Assembly: GCA_018902385.1 (NCBI GenBank) | Contig: JABSSW010000002.1 | Coordinates: 186,001 to 250,000 of the forward strand | Length of the DNA stretch: 64,000 nucleotides | From: Physcia stellaris | Taxonomy: Eukaryota > Ascomycota > Lecanoromycetes > Caliciales > Physciaceae | Direction of reading: 5' to 3' | Shown: positions 54,056 to 64,000 of the stretch, one piece after another | Numbering within the stretch: position 1 is the first letter of the stretch | How the letters are laid out: the number at the start of each line of letters is the position of its first letter | The notes under the pieces: generated by a model | Databases searched by the model: none | Told to the model about the DNA's origin: nothing | What the model saw: the letters and a program-made list of their open reading frames with translations, nothing else | Translations under genes and position numbers: made by a program

Positions 54056-55475
54056 TGTGATATGATAATGTGATAAATAATGGCGTACATACCTAGTTGC
54101 TACAGTCGGTGACTTAGGTGGAGTTTTTTTGTGGGTTCTCGGAGTGCTGTAGAATGTGTGGACGTGGGATGCATGCTGATAGCTGTGTGCTGCTTGCTGT
54201 GATAGCTAGATTGTATATAGGGATTGTTCGATAAGCTGTCTATATTCAAGCGGGCTGAAACTACGAGAGCTGGTTTGCTACTGAGCTGTTTGAGGATTGT
54301 TGACATTTTCATTCTCATTCTCTTTCGTATTTCTTATTTTCTATTTCTCAGCCCCTTTCCATACATTCTCCGTCCTTGCTTTCTTATCTTTCCAAGGATT
54401 TGCTTACCCTCTGTTCCCTTCATTCTGGTCAATCTCTTCATTGGTCTTTTACAACGTCGAACTCTCCATCTATCCATCCAAGTCTTCCCACCATATACAA
54501 TTCCTCATCTCTGTAGTAGTTACTTCACCCTTTCGCCCCATCAGCCCTCCCCGGCATCCGATCCTCCCAAAGCAACTATCAATATCAAAATCCCCATCGC
54601 TATATATGCCCTCCTACACATCCCCAAAGCGGCGAACCGCAATGGTAGTTGCAACCTCAAATCCCGAGGTTATATATCCCCTTCCGTCCCTGTATCACCA
54701 AACCACTCATTACCTCACAGCGACAAAATCCCTGTGGCTAGCCCTGGTCCTGTGTTCAGGGGGCTGTAGTCAGAGGCGGATCAGAGTCAGAGAGTTGGAT
54801 GCGAAGCTTGATTTCTGTTCTGGGTCGTGTTCTGGTGGGATCTGGTTTCTTGTGGGATGGGATGTGGTGTTGGGGAGATACCTTGTTTAAAAGGGCAATG
54901 GTCAGGTGGCTACGATGCGGTTTTTTTTTTGGGAAGTGGAATGCTTTGGGGGTGGATTCTGGGGCTTCTTTGATATCGGGTGATAGGTTTCTTCAGTGGG
55001 TTGTATTTGCGGGTTGAGGTTGATGTTAGGTGGGAGAGGCTAGCTTAACGTTGATTGGAAATCCGCGATAGGGACTTTAGGGGTGAGCGATTATGTTTAT
55101 ACATTATATAGGTTCGTTGAGTCTAGCTAGTAAGTTGTGTCTCTATCTATAAGTAGTAAAATCTATATAAGTCGTAAAATAAACAACATGGGAGGAATCT
55201 TCTAGAATTCAAAGAGAGAAAAAGAGGGGTTCGCATTCAGCGTATTTCTAATCATTGTTGAACCGCATTATCAAATTTATCCTAAACCTCGTTTTCCCAA
55301 AGAATCGAAACCCCCATGTATAGCGCTATGCATGCCCAATCCCCCAAATGTATAATCATGATTTGCGTTGAGATATCAATTGCCGTATATCCACTCATCT
55401 CGCCCTTTTGTTGCCCATCTCATCCCAACATCCTTCTCACGAGCGCTGTCGCCCCTGCCGGGCTCTTGCAGCGTC
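54056..55475. other. Intergenic, about 1.4 kb, convergent 3' ends
   Basis: No confident gene. 54290-54560 is strongly pyrimidine-rich on the plus strand and yields long artefactual ORFs. A T10 run lies near 54922. Nothing structured was recognised. Confidence 0.5.
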
Positions 55476-56176
55476 CTACCACATGCCTCCTGTACTCGCA
55501 GCAGTCTGGGTCTGGTATGACATCGTTGTCGACGTAGCATTCCAGATCGGGTATGTTGTATGCCATTGTAAGGTGCTTGGCTGCTGAGGAACAGCGGCCG
55601 TGGTTGGGACGCTGGGAGAGGGTGTGATTGGAATGGGCACCACCGGCGTCGGATACTGCTGCGGTATTGATGTCGTAGTGGGTATTGTAATGGAAGGGAG
55701 TGGAGAGGAGGGGATGTTGAGTTGAATGGTGATATGGTTGTTGGAAGGGGTATGGTCGAGACCGAGGTTTCATAAAGTGTTGTGCAGGTTGTTGTGGATG
55801 GGCCTGCGGCATCAACGATGCTGATTGACACAGTGGACACTATCGTCGATTCATCTGTGATAGTCTTGAGGATTGTTGCCGCAGGTTGCGTTTCTTCTAC
55901 CGTAACTGTAGAGAGTAATGTCTTTGTGGTAGGCGGTAGAGTTTGCGCGGGTGCGGTGATAGTCTTCGTAAAGTCGACTGACTGCACAATGGTCGTCTCA
56001 GCGGCTTGTAGTGCACCCGACGACGAAGGCGCCGAGCCTGAACTTCCATCAATGTTGACCACAGAGTAGGATGCTCGCGGCTGGAGAGACGCTTTCCTCG
56101 GTTGGAAAGGCAGGGACATAGTGAGGAAGGGGAGAGATGACAGTAAGAGCAACTGTGATGGGAGATCGAAGCGCAT
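55476..56176 (-). CDS. Secreted mucin-like Ser/Thr-rich protein
   Basis: The start ATG 56176 opens MRFDLPSQLLLLSSLPFLTM, a signal peptide. A Ser/Thr/Val-rich chain follows (TIVQSVDFTKTITAPAQTLP, LLSTVTVEETQPA, IVSTVSISIVDAAGP) with a short TTTCTTLYETS and no domain. The first frame then turns basic and random. The neighbouring frame continues convincingly (QYPTPVVPIPITPSPSVPTT, QTAASTGGMW, stop at 55476-55478). A 104-nt intron 55762-55659 (weak GTCTCG donor, CCGCAG acceptor) links them in phase and gives 198 aa; an indel is the alternative. O-glycosylated wall or secreted protein is the likely role. No GPI signal is visible. Confidence 0.55.
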
Positions 56177-57498
56177 GTTGAAAGAGAGAAGACAGAGACT
56201 GATAGAGGGAATCTTCAAGGTCAGGGTGGGTCTTGAAGGTTGAGTGCAGAGGGAAAGAGCAGTAGTTGCACGATCCGCGCGTTCTTGCACTTTGCTGGGA
56301 AAAGTGAAAAGCTTTGGGTCGTTAGCGAACATGATGAACATGTGGGACACATCTTTCTATCATGCACGAGGATTTGCAATGGCTGGTGAGTACCTTCGTA
56401 TGGAATCCAAAGCGGGTGAGGGGGTTGGGCAAATAAACACTGGGGCTGGAGAACCCCACTCGATCCACGCTAAGAGCTTGGCGCGGCTCTGCGGGCCGAT
56501 CGGGGCCATGATAATGCGACCTCGAACCTCGCATCATCGAAGTTTGGGCTTTCTTTGTTCCCCTTGGACATGAGGAAGTACGACGGAGGTTGGATTATTG
56601 AAATCTGACACCATTCAAAATCAGATGAAGGTATCGGGACGCTTGAAGAGGGTACTGTTCTGACCACTTGACCGCGAGTCTACGACTGATTCAAGCCTGT
56701 TGAGCTGACAGTATGAGGATATGTCGACTTGGAAGGAGATATCTACTGACAAACGGTATGACAATCGTGCTGTTCAAAGTCATTCCTTAAAACAAACATC
56801 TATTTGGGAGTCAGCATACCTTATTCCTTCCACGATGGTAGACCTCTCAAGAAACAGGCGCCCATGTACAACCATTCCTATCACATTCAATTCATGAGCG
56901 ATACTATCGACGTTCATGGAAGACATTTGTTTCTAGGCCTGCACACTGGTCGGACACCTAGCTATGTGCAACACTACGGAATGAGCTCCAGATAGATTAT
57001 TTTCTGTTTCCTTTCACACGTTGTGGTTTTATCATCGATAGACCAGGGACAGACTGTTCTAGCCTCAATTAGAAACATCAAGATATCCTGTGGTAGGTGT
57101 AAAATAAGGCGAATAGGTTTCTTTGTTCATTTCACGCGGCGTTTCTTGTCCTCAAAGGTTTTCTATGGCGTCGCGCCTAGAGCCTTGATCGTCCATTGTC
57201 AGGACAGCCACAATTTGGAAGATGAAAGTTCTTCGAACACAAGCTTTTGTTTTGAAGCACTTTGTTAAAAGTCTTCTCGACCCTTCACCGGTCCATTCAT
57301 CTAGATTCCTTCTGCTTCACGTTTCCATTTTATCAAATTCACGCTCTTTTTCAACCCTTAAGCCTCTCTTCCGTCTTCTACGCAGCTTAACCGGTCTGCT
57401 TTTCTCAATTGGACATCTTTATTACACATCGTCGCCATCTGGATTTCTTGCAAACTCCCGACACTCATTGAATCAATCTTCTCTCCAAATTAGCTACC
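56177..57498. other. Intergenic, about 1.3 kb, divergent
   Basis: Between the mucin-like gene (minus) and the Crh-type gene (plus), so both promoters lie here. No ORF or repeat was recognised. The 200 bases before 57499 are pyrimidine-rich. Confidence 0.5.
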
Positions 57499-60039
57499 AT
57501 GTATTTCACTCGCAGCGTGCTGGCCACTATTGCTCTTGGGAGTACGCTTCTGAGAAGCAACGCCCAAGTAACGACCTCCTGCAACCCCCTGAATCGTAAG
57601 TCAAGTCTGCGTTGTTTTAGAGCGTGCTGAAATGGGGTTTCACTAGGAGTTTGCCCGAATGATAAGGGCTTAGCAACAAGCTCCTACAGCATCGATTTTA
57701 CTTCTATCACTGAGCTGCCGGCCGAGTGGGTTTTGGCACAGAACACAAAAGTAGTTCTCGGTAAAAATGGAGCCGAGCTCACCTTTAACAAAAGATACGA
57801 CGCACCCACCATGTATCTGGATCCCAAATTCTTCTTCGGCCGTGTCGAATATGTTGTTCAGGCTGCCCCCGGGACAGGCATCATCAGTAGTATGGTCTTG
57901 TTGTCCAGCGACTTGGACGAAGTGGACTGGGAATTCCGTGGCGGTATCACGGACAGTGTTCAGACGAATTATTTCGGCAAAGGATACACGGGAACATACA
58001 ATCGGTCCACCACCGAATCCATCAACAAACCTCAAGCAACGTTTCATACATATGCACTAGACTGGTCTCCAAGTTCTCTTACCTGGTCTATCGATGGCAA
58101 GAATGTACGCACGCTCAACGCTGGCGAGGCCGACGGACAAGGTTCCCAGTACCCACAGACTCCCATGCGAGTGAGCTTGAGTCTCTGGGACGGTGGTGAC
58201 CCAGACACCAACCCTGGTACAGTGCAATGGGCTGGAGGTTACACTCCCCTACCCCCTCCAACCCCGTACACTATGTACGTCAAGAGCGTTAAAGTTTGGA
58301 ACGCGGCCCCGGCGCAGCAGTATCAGTATACAGATAAGTCTGGTACTTGGACGAGCATCAAGATCGTCAACGAGACGATGACTTCCAGCGCATCCAAGAG
58401 CATGGAGAGTACACAGACATTGAGCTTAGCTCCAACTACAACAAGCACCAATGGATCAAAGGGAACTGGGGCTAAATCGACCAGCCCGCTCACGACTACG
58501 ACTGGCCCGGTCTCATCTCAAAATCCGAGCTACTCTTCGACAGCGCCAGGGAACATGACAGCTGCATCCGCCTCAGCGGGACTACCGACAAATCTTCCAG
58601 CGCAAACTGGCGGGGCTCCATTTCCCAACACAACAACGCCCTGCTCTACTGCCCGTGCAATCTCGTCTCCAACTTCACTTCCCAACATGACGGCTGCAAG
58701 CAATGCGACCACTGTGGCTCCATATCTGAACGCCACAAGTTCTCACTTAAACGCAACAGCTGCAAGTAATGGGACTGCTCTGCCTCCGTATTTGAATAAC
58801 ACAAGTTCTTGCTCGACCGCCAGTGGGGCAATGACGCAAATCCCATCTGGAACCACAACAGCTGCAAGCAACGCGACCGCTCTGCCCAGCGTTTTGACAC
58901 CATCCCCAACAGCATCTCCTAGCCCTACGCCTCAAGTCTCGTACCCCAACTCCCAGTCGCTGGCTGTGACTTCAGGTGCTACAGCAGCTACACCTGCTGC
59001 TCCCACGGTGTCAGCTCCGGTTTCGAGCGTCTTGTCTGGAACTCAAATTCAACAACCTCCCTCATCCACTCCGGTCCACTCAAACATGCCATCCCAGGCG
59101 GCCAATACATCTGTTGCTTCCACGGTGTCTGGGACTTACGTCCAACAACCTCCCACATCCATTCCGGTCCACTCAAACGTGCCATCCCAGGCAGCTAATA
59201 CAACTGCTGCTTCCAGGGTGTCAGCTCCGTCGTCGAGCGTCTTGTCTGGAACTTACGTTCAACCGCCTCCCACGTCCACTTACGCCCACTCAATCGTGTC
59301 ATCTCAGGCAGCAGCCTCCTTTATTACTTCGACATGCACTCATGTCGTCTCAGGTATGGTGGCACCATCCTCGCCCGTTTTGCCGAATACAATCACGTCC
59401 ACAAGTCCCGCTGCAGCGGCTTCAGCAGCCCCTACCCAACACAGCGTACCTGGCAAGAATACATCGGACACGGCAAAAACAGGAGGATCTGGTAGCACGG
59501 TTGGCGGCAATTCAGACACAGCGACCCCTCCGAGTCAAACAATCAGCCCAGGCACTGGAGGCTCGAGTGCTGATGGCGATACGATCACAATATTCCCTCC
59601 AAGCCCAACGGCCAACCCTTCCGCCGGCCCCTTCGAAAACGCCGATGACGGCGTCTCAATCGTCCACATCGTTGATAGCATAACCAGTACCGTGGGTGTC
59701 GACTCCGCTACTACCACTGTGACAACACGCCGGACTCTAACCTCGACCGTGACCGTTATGACCGTTAGCGCTGCGCCGTACCCTTATCCCAACGGAAGCT
59801 ATGTCTCTATGAAGGGCAGCGGCAGCATAGCGAGTACTGGAGTTGTCGGGACAGGATCTGGGTTTCTTCCCATCCCAACAGGGTCTGCGTACCTCAGAGG
59901 GACTGCGGTAGGATCCGGGTATAGCAGAGGTACGGCTTCGCCGCTGCCGTATTCGACTGGCGCTGCGTCCAAAGTGGGTATGAGGTGGGGAATGGCAGTC
60001 GTCGCGGGGACGGCGGTTGGCCTTTGGAGTCTGCTGTAA
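57499..60039 (+). CDS. Crh-type GH16 chitin-glucan transglycosylase, GPI-anchored
   Basis: Links chitin to beta-glucan in the cell wall. 829 aa, exons 57499-57595 and 57647-60039 (51-nt intron, GTAAGT). Seen: signal peptide MYFTRSVLATIALGSTLL; TTSCNPLN and VCPNDKGL; the GH16 domain at about residues 45-260 with MYLDPKFFFGRVEYVVQAAP and the catalytic SDLDEVDWEFRG (nucleophile Glu, acid/base Glu); NYFGKGYTGTYNRS; TYALDWSPSSLTWSIDG; and MRVSLSLWDGGDP. No CBM18 module is visible. A stalk of more than 500 residues, rich in Ser, Thr, Pro and N-glycosylation sites, follows. It ends in a hydrophobic GPI-type tail (GMAVVAGTAVGLWSLL). Typical Crh proteins are about half this length; the stalk contains tandem repeats. 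Confidence 0.92.
59008..59310 (+). repeat. Tandem repeats in the Crh-protein stalk
   Basis: Three diverged copies of a segment centred on SGTYVQQPPTSIPVHSNVPS. They are spaced about 99-117 bp apart, always in multiples of three. The first and third copies share an extra SAPxSSVL lead. All are in frame. Limits are approximate. Confidence 0.8.
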
Positions 60040-60328
60040 GGGGTGTTGACGATCGTATGTCTTTATCATTGTTTTTCTTAACATCTTCCCTTTTCTAGCG
60101 AGTTGGTCGTCGATTGAGGCGACTCCTGTATATTTGCTTAGTTCCGTGGGTCAGGTACCCATCGTACTCGGAGAAAATAATATTCCTTTTCATCTATCAT
60201 CCAAGGGCTTAGACAACTTGACTGAAATGGTGTGCCATGGTAGACCAGGTATCCGGCGTTCTCATATCTCCACTGTCCTTGCATGTGCTCTGCCCTGCTC
60301 GTCCCAAGTAAGCACCCTCTAGGCCCTT

Positions 60329-60685
60329 TCACTTTCCCACGCGCACATAACTCCCTTCGCCACGCTCACAGCTCCGATACCCCCCATCGTGACAAATGGA
60401 CGCGTAATAGACTTCGGCGAAGGAGCTGTCGCTCGAGGGCGGGTAGCCGCACAAAGTCTCGTAGCAAGAGGCGATGTCTGCGTCGCCGGCGGGAGTGCAG
60501 AGGACGCGCGGGGTGTAGCGGTCGATGCATGTTTTCAGACACGGGGGCGGGGGCAGGCGGCTGGAGATGGAATTGGAATTTGGAATGATGGTGAGAGGTT
60601 GGGCTAGGGAGGTGGTGGAGATTAGGAGCGTAAGGAAGAGGGGGAAGGAGAGGAGGGAGAGGGAGAAGGGGGGCGGAAGAGGCAT
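60329..60685 (-). CDS. Small secreted Cys-rich protein
   Basis: 118 aa from ATG 60685. Signal peptide PFSLSLLSFPLFLTLLIST with a cleavage-like TSLAQ. The mature part has seven Cys: PPCLKTCIDRYTPRVLCTP, then DIASCYETLCGYPP, then ICHDGGYRSCERG. Spacing is reminiscent of CFEM-like or other small fungal secreted Cys proteins, but one Cys short of CFEM and without its Asp signature, so I do not assign a family. Single exon, very C-rich coding strand. The frame is open upstream, but the residues there are not signal-like. Convergent with the Crh gene. Confidence 0.5.
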   Translation of the reverse strand: MPLPPPFSLSLLSFPLFLTLLISTTSLAQPLTIIPNSNSISSRLPPPPCLKTCIDRYTPRVLCTPAGDADIASCYETLCGYPPSSDSSFAEVYYASICHDGGYRSCERGEGSYVRVGK

Positions 60686-63600
60686 TGGATAAATGGGATT
60701 GAGTTGACAGGATGGAGGGTGAGGGTGGGGATATCGGATATTGGATTTGGGGCAGTGGAATAACGGTGGATTGCCAGGGTGGTACAACAGAGGATCCGAA
60801 TACAGAAAGATGGGGCGAAAAGACTCTTATGTAGCTACTTGTACAGAATGGACGGGTAGTATCCGAGGAACAACAATAATAGAGGGGTGGCGATGTGACT
60901 GCAACGGTGCAGAGGGATCTCCGCCCGGCGAGATAGAGTGATACGAAGCTGGGGAGCTCTCAATGGTGCATGCTGTACGACCACGAGCCCTTTACGGTCT
61001 CGACCTGATGGCTTTTGATTGTTGTGGTGGGCAACCTCGTAAAGGTGCAGCGGGAGTGTATGATTAGTGTAAGCCTTACGAGCTCGTGCCAGAAGTGGAA
61101 GTGCAGACGAAGCACGATGACGGCGCAAGCGAGCTGATTGGCCATTGGATGCTACCGGTAGTCGCTCTAATCCATCTTGGCGTAAGCCTCCGGGGCTGGA
61201 TTTACCTTACTCCGAACTCAATTCCTAGAGCTGATTGGCGCTTCAAGCGATTTCAAATCGTTGCCAATTCGCAATCCCACCACGTCATGGCGAACACCAC
61301 CATGCTCTGCAAACATTCCCACGCCTGGCCCTGACAGAACGCTGCTCAACGTCCAGAGTGTGCAAGCTCCTCCGCGCTCTGCGAACATCATCAAGCCTCG
61401 ATCTCAAGGGACCACTGCCAACACTGCGTGAAGTCCGTGCTCATGCCAGCATACCCTGCATCATGACGATCCGTGCGCCACTGCATTTTTGAGAGCTGAG
61501 AAACAAACAAAGCACGCTGGGAGATAAGTTTGCAGGAAGTCATCGTCGATACAGTCAGATCTCGCCATAAGGATGTCAAAAGCCATGAAGTCCGCAGTTC
61601 TCCGTACCTAGAACACCTTTACATCAGAGGATCGTTTACTGATAGAACGCAGGGTCTTCTTGACATATATGGTCGCTTTTGTCATGAATCATTTCGACAC
61701 TCTATTGGGCTCGATCGATTGGCCGTTGTGCTCTCGCTACGCTGACTTCGTCTAGCTACATCCGCACTTGTGCGGAGTCGGGTCCTGTGGGGTGTCCTGT
61801 CTCTCATGCAGCGGCACCTGGCGCATACCCGTCCTTGGCACAAAGCAGATGATAAGCTGCTCTCCTACCTTAGCATGAGAGCGACACGAGGAGACGCTAA
61901 TCCGGAGTACCCAACTCCATTTACATGCAGGAATGACTTGGATCTGGAGCGGGGTACTTGCGATTATCCCCTGATTCCTCCCAAGTCATTGTACCAGAGT
62001 GTATCCTTGAAATTATCTAGGTACGGAGTACAAGATTATGGGGATATGGTCGATCAACAAAATTCTTATCCAAACGGTAAGGATATCAGATTCTTCTCAT
62101 GTCCTCTCTAAAAGATCATATGTCCGCCTTTCTCGTTCTCTATGTCAATTCTGTCTCTGAGCGCATTGATTTTTCGGCAATTGCCGGACGACTCAGGCAA
62201 CTCCTAGTAGACAATTGATATGCGAGAAGAGGCTTCACACTTCATGCGCAGATGACCGCGTTCTGAACTTCTCGACATTCGGACACCTTCCGATAGGTTG
62301 AGTTTGCAAAGCTTAGTAAAACGGTCTAACATCGCCAAGGTAAGTTGCCGCTGAGTCAGATGGCTAATGTTGTGTAACAATAAGCAAGTGAGCTTTGTGT
62401 TACGCTTCTTATCTTTGCGTGTGAGGGGTTTCACGAATGAAGTCCTTAGGAAAGGCGCATGCGAGGCAATTCTGCACGTCATACGAGCACTTTGTTTTTC
62501 ATTTCCCATGTGATGCTTACTTGTGCTGTCGATGTAGTACAAAACAGTGTCATCAGACCGGAGAAAAAGAGGCGTGAGACTTCAGTCCAGGAAGCGGTCA
62601 ATGAGAAACTGAGAGCAGTCGCCATGCCAGCGAATAGATCGATGATGGTAATCGTATGAACAAGTGCTGTCTGTTTAGATCGTGTGATTGAGCAAGAATT
62701 CGAGCTTTGAGGTCGTGGTTTCCAATACGGGCTTCTTGTCTGGCTTACACTCCATCTTACACTCCATGCACTCCTACCAAAATGCGGGAGTCATTCTCCA
62801 GACTTCGACTAGCCTTGTGCTCACAACCGAGAACGGTGTGACCGTAACGCCAGGACTGATAGCTGCTATCCCGGAGTTACGACTGGTGCCGTATTAGGCC
62901 GGATCCACCGATCAGTGTTACGCTCCTCTCTTCGAGCCACCACGGGACGATACAGATATCCGGAATCACGGAGTCAAGTCCCATATCCCCCAATCCAACA
63001 TCAAACGCCTCTTCTTACCCAGCGCACCAAAATCAAATAATTTCGCAGTCGTAGCACTTTCCCCTACCAATCCCCCCCCAAAAAAAAAAAGAAACCAGTA
63101 TTCAACTCCCATCCAGAGACATATCTTTCACGCAAAACAGCCATCTCCACACCCAACCCCCATCACTCATCCCCTCCCGCAAATCAGCGAATTGCAAATA
63201 CCACCCTCGGTCCACCCCCAGCAATGATCCCAGGACCTCAACTAAGCGGGAAAGTCATGGTGGCCATCGCGCTAGCAAAACATGCGTAGAAGACGCGACT
63301 GGCCATGACTCTCGCACTCGATGGTAGTGGTACCCCGTGCCTTGGACTTGGGATGTCGATACCACGCTATGAGGCTTGGTGGAGGTGCTGGCGCAGCACG
63401 GGAGGTAGGTTCGATGGCTGGAGCGGAGGGGGTGGTGACGGGGCTGTCTTGATGTTGAAAAGGCTGAGATGGTGGCTGTCTGGTGGAGGTAGCGATGGCG
63501 GTCTTGCATGGGGCCGTGTACTATGTCAACGGTCGACGCGGTCGAAAGGGAGCGCGTGGGGGAGAATTTGGGGGAAGGACGGGGGCGCAGATCACGGGAG

Positions 63601-64000
63601 ATTGTGGTTTGGGAGAGACGCTACACATTGGTGCTTTGAATCCATCTTCTTAGTGGCGGAGAGTTTCTTCACGATTGAGACGGGGCAGGGTTGGGTGTAT
63701 CGAGGCCTGTGCGTGCGAGATCAAATCTGATGGATCCATGGAGATGATACTGTATGCGTGCTCGCTTCATCCCTCACGAGTAGCATTCTATGTAACCCAT
63801 CTTAAAATCTCCAACACTAAGCTGGTCCTTCCGTGCGCTATGATACAGATGTAAAATTAACGGAGTAATCAGTCTTGTACGCCCTGACCTTGCACTGTGT
63901 AACTTCCCCCACAACATGTTTCTTGGTTTCGGGCCCACATCGTGACTCCAAACTCCACGCAAGTTCTTTCGAAACGCTTATTTCGTATGTCTATTCCCCT
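60686..64000. other. Right flank, about 3.3 kb without a confident gene
   Basis: Several ORFs of 60-140 codons exist but none looks like a protein family or joins to a plausible exon. Seen: TACGGAGTA at 62022-62030, a 12-bp tandem duplication at 62744-62767, and a C8A11 homopolymer pair at 63072-63090. No transposon end or RNA gene was recognised. Confidence 0.55.
62744..62767 (+). repeat. Perfect 12-bp tandem duplication
   Basis: cttacactccat twice in a row (62744-62755, 62756-62767), intergenic. Confidence 0.95.

Noticed and set aside
54224-54890. 180-200-codon ORFs in the pyrimidine-rich spacer
   Set aside because: Low-complexity Ser/Phe/Pro/Leu composition from a CT-rich tract; no start context or family match.
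61530-62111. Plus-strand ORFs in the right flank
   Set aside because: Short, not family-like, and no splice-compatible neighbours.
63305-63730. 141-codon Gly/Trp/Arg-rich ORF
   Set aside because: G-rich composition artefact; no recognisable domain.
1-64000. tRNA, rRNA or transposon genes
   Set aside because: I looked for tRNA B-box-like GGTTCGA contexts, LTR-like direct repeats and transposase or polymerase motifs and saw none that held up. A tRNAscan or RepeatMasker run would settle it.

Overview
The window is nuclear DNA of a filamentous ascomycete (Pezizomycotina). The evidence is single-copy fungal genes with short introns (mostly 40-140 nt, GT-AG, several with a CTAAC branch motif), a HET-domain protein, fungal-only families (DUF3292, NST1, the DASH subunit DUO1) and a Crh-type wall transglycosylase. 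A Leotiomycete-like origin is my guess from protein character only. I could place 25 protein genes that I am fairly sure of and one weak one. I saw no tRNA, rRNA, CRISPR array, transposase, reverse transcriptase or LTR.

Layout. 1-5.1 kb: a HET-domain gene in a sparse flank. 5.1-12.4 kb: NSE4 (Smc5/6 complex) divergent from VPS34 (class III PI3-kinase), then a DUF2439 (ZGRF1/Mte1/Dbl2-like) protein. 12.4-17 kb: an octamer array, a small secreted orphan, a 2EXR-like protein, a PAQR/Izh membrane protein and a perfect hairpin. 17-21 kb: a PCI/CSN8-like helical protein and a DUF3292 membrane protein. 21-26 kb: a 1551-residue disordered Ser/Pro/Arg protein. 26.5-36.6 kb: mitoribosomal mL40, the Rho2 GTPase, NST1, a DUF1749 alpha/beta hydrolase and a small single-span membrane protein. 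37-46.4 kb: a doubtful LRR-like ORF, TRAPPC12, a TP-rich nuclear-looking protein, DUO1 and VPS35 (retromer). 46.7-60.7 kb: a ferric-reductase-like protein, a YSA1-type Nudix hydrolase, a single-span membrane protein with a long disordered tail, and three secreted or wall proteins (mucin-like, Crh-type GH16 with a very long stalk, Cys-rich). 60.7-64 kb looks gene-free.

The genes are mostly housekeeping and do not form an obvious cluster. Several act in endosome/Golgi traffic (VPS34, VPS35, TRAPPC12) and in chromosome maintenance or segregation (NSE4, the DUF2439 protein, DUO1). The most unusual items are a 6-nt micro-exon in RHO2, two GC-AG introns with the same GCGAGT donor in VPS35 and YSA1, the perfect 20-bp inverted repeat at 16.8 kb, and the 8-bp array at 12.8 kb.

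Data quality: at least four conserved genes (VPS34, mL40, NST1, ferric reductase) are broken by what looks like a one-base length error in a G or C run. In VPS34, mL40 and the ferric reductase, changing the run by one base per break restores both the frame and the familiar protein end. Treat literal reading frames in this assembly with caution. All exon borders given are my own readings from splice motifs, phase and protein-family memory; no alignment was run.
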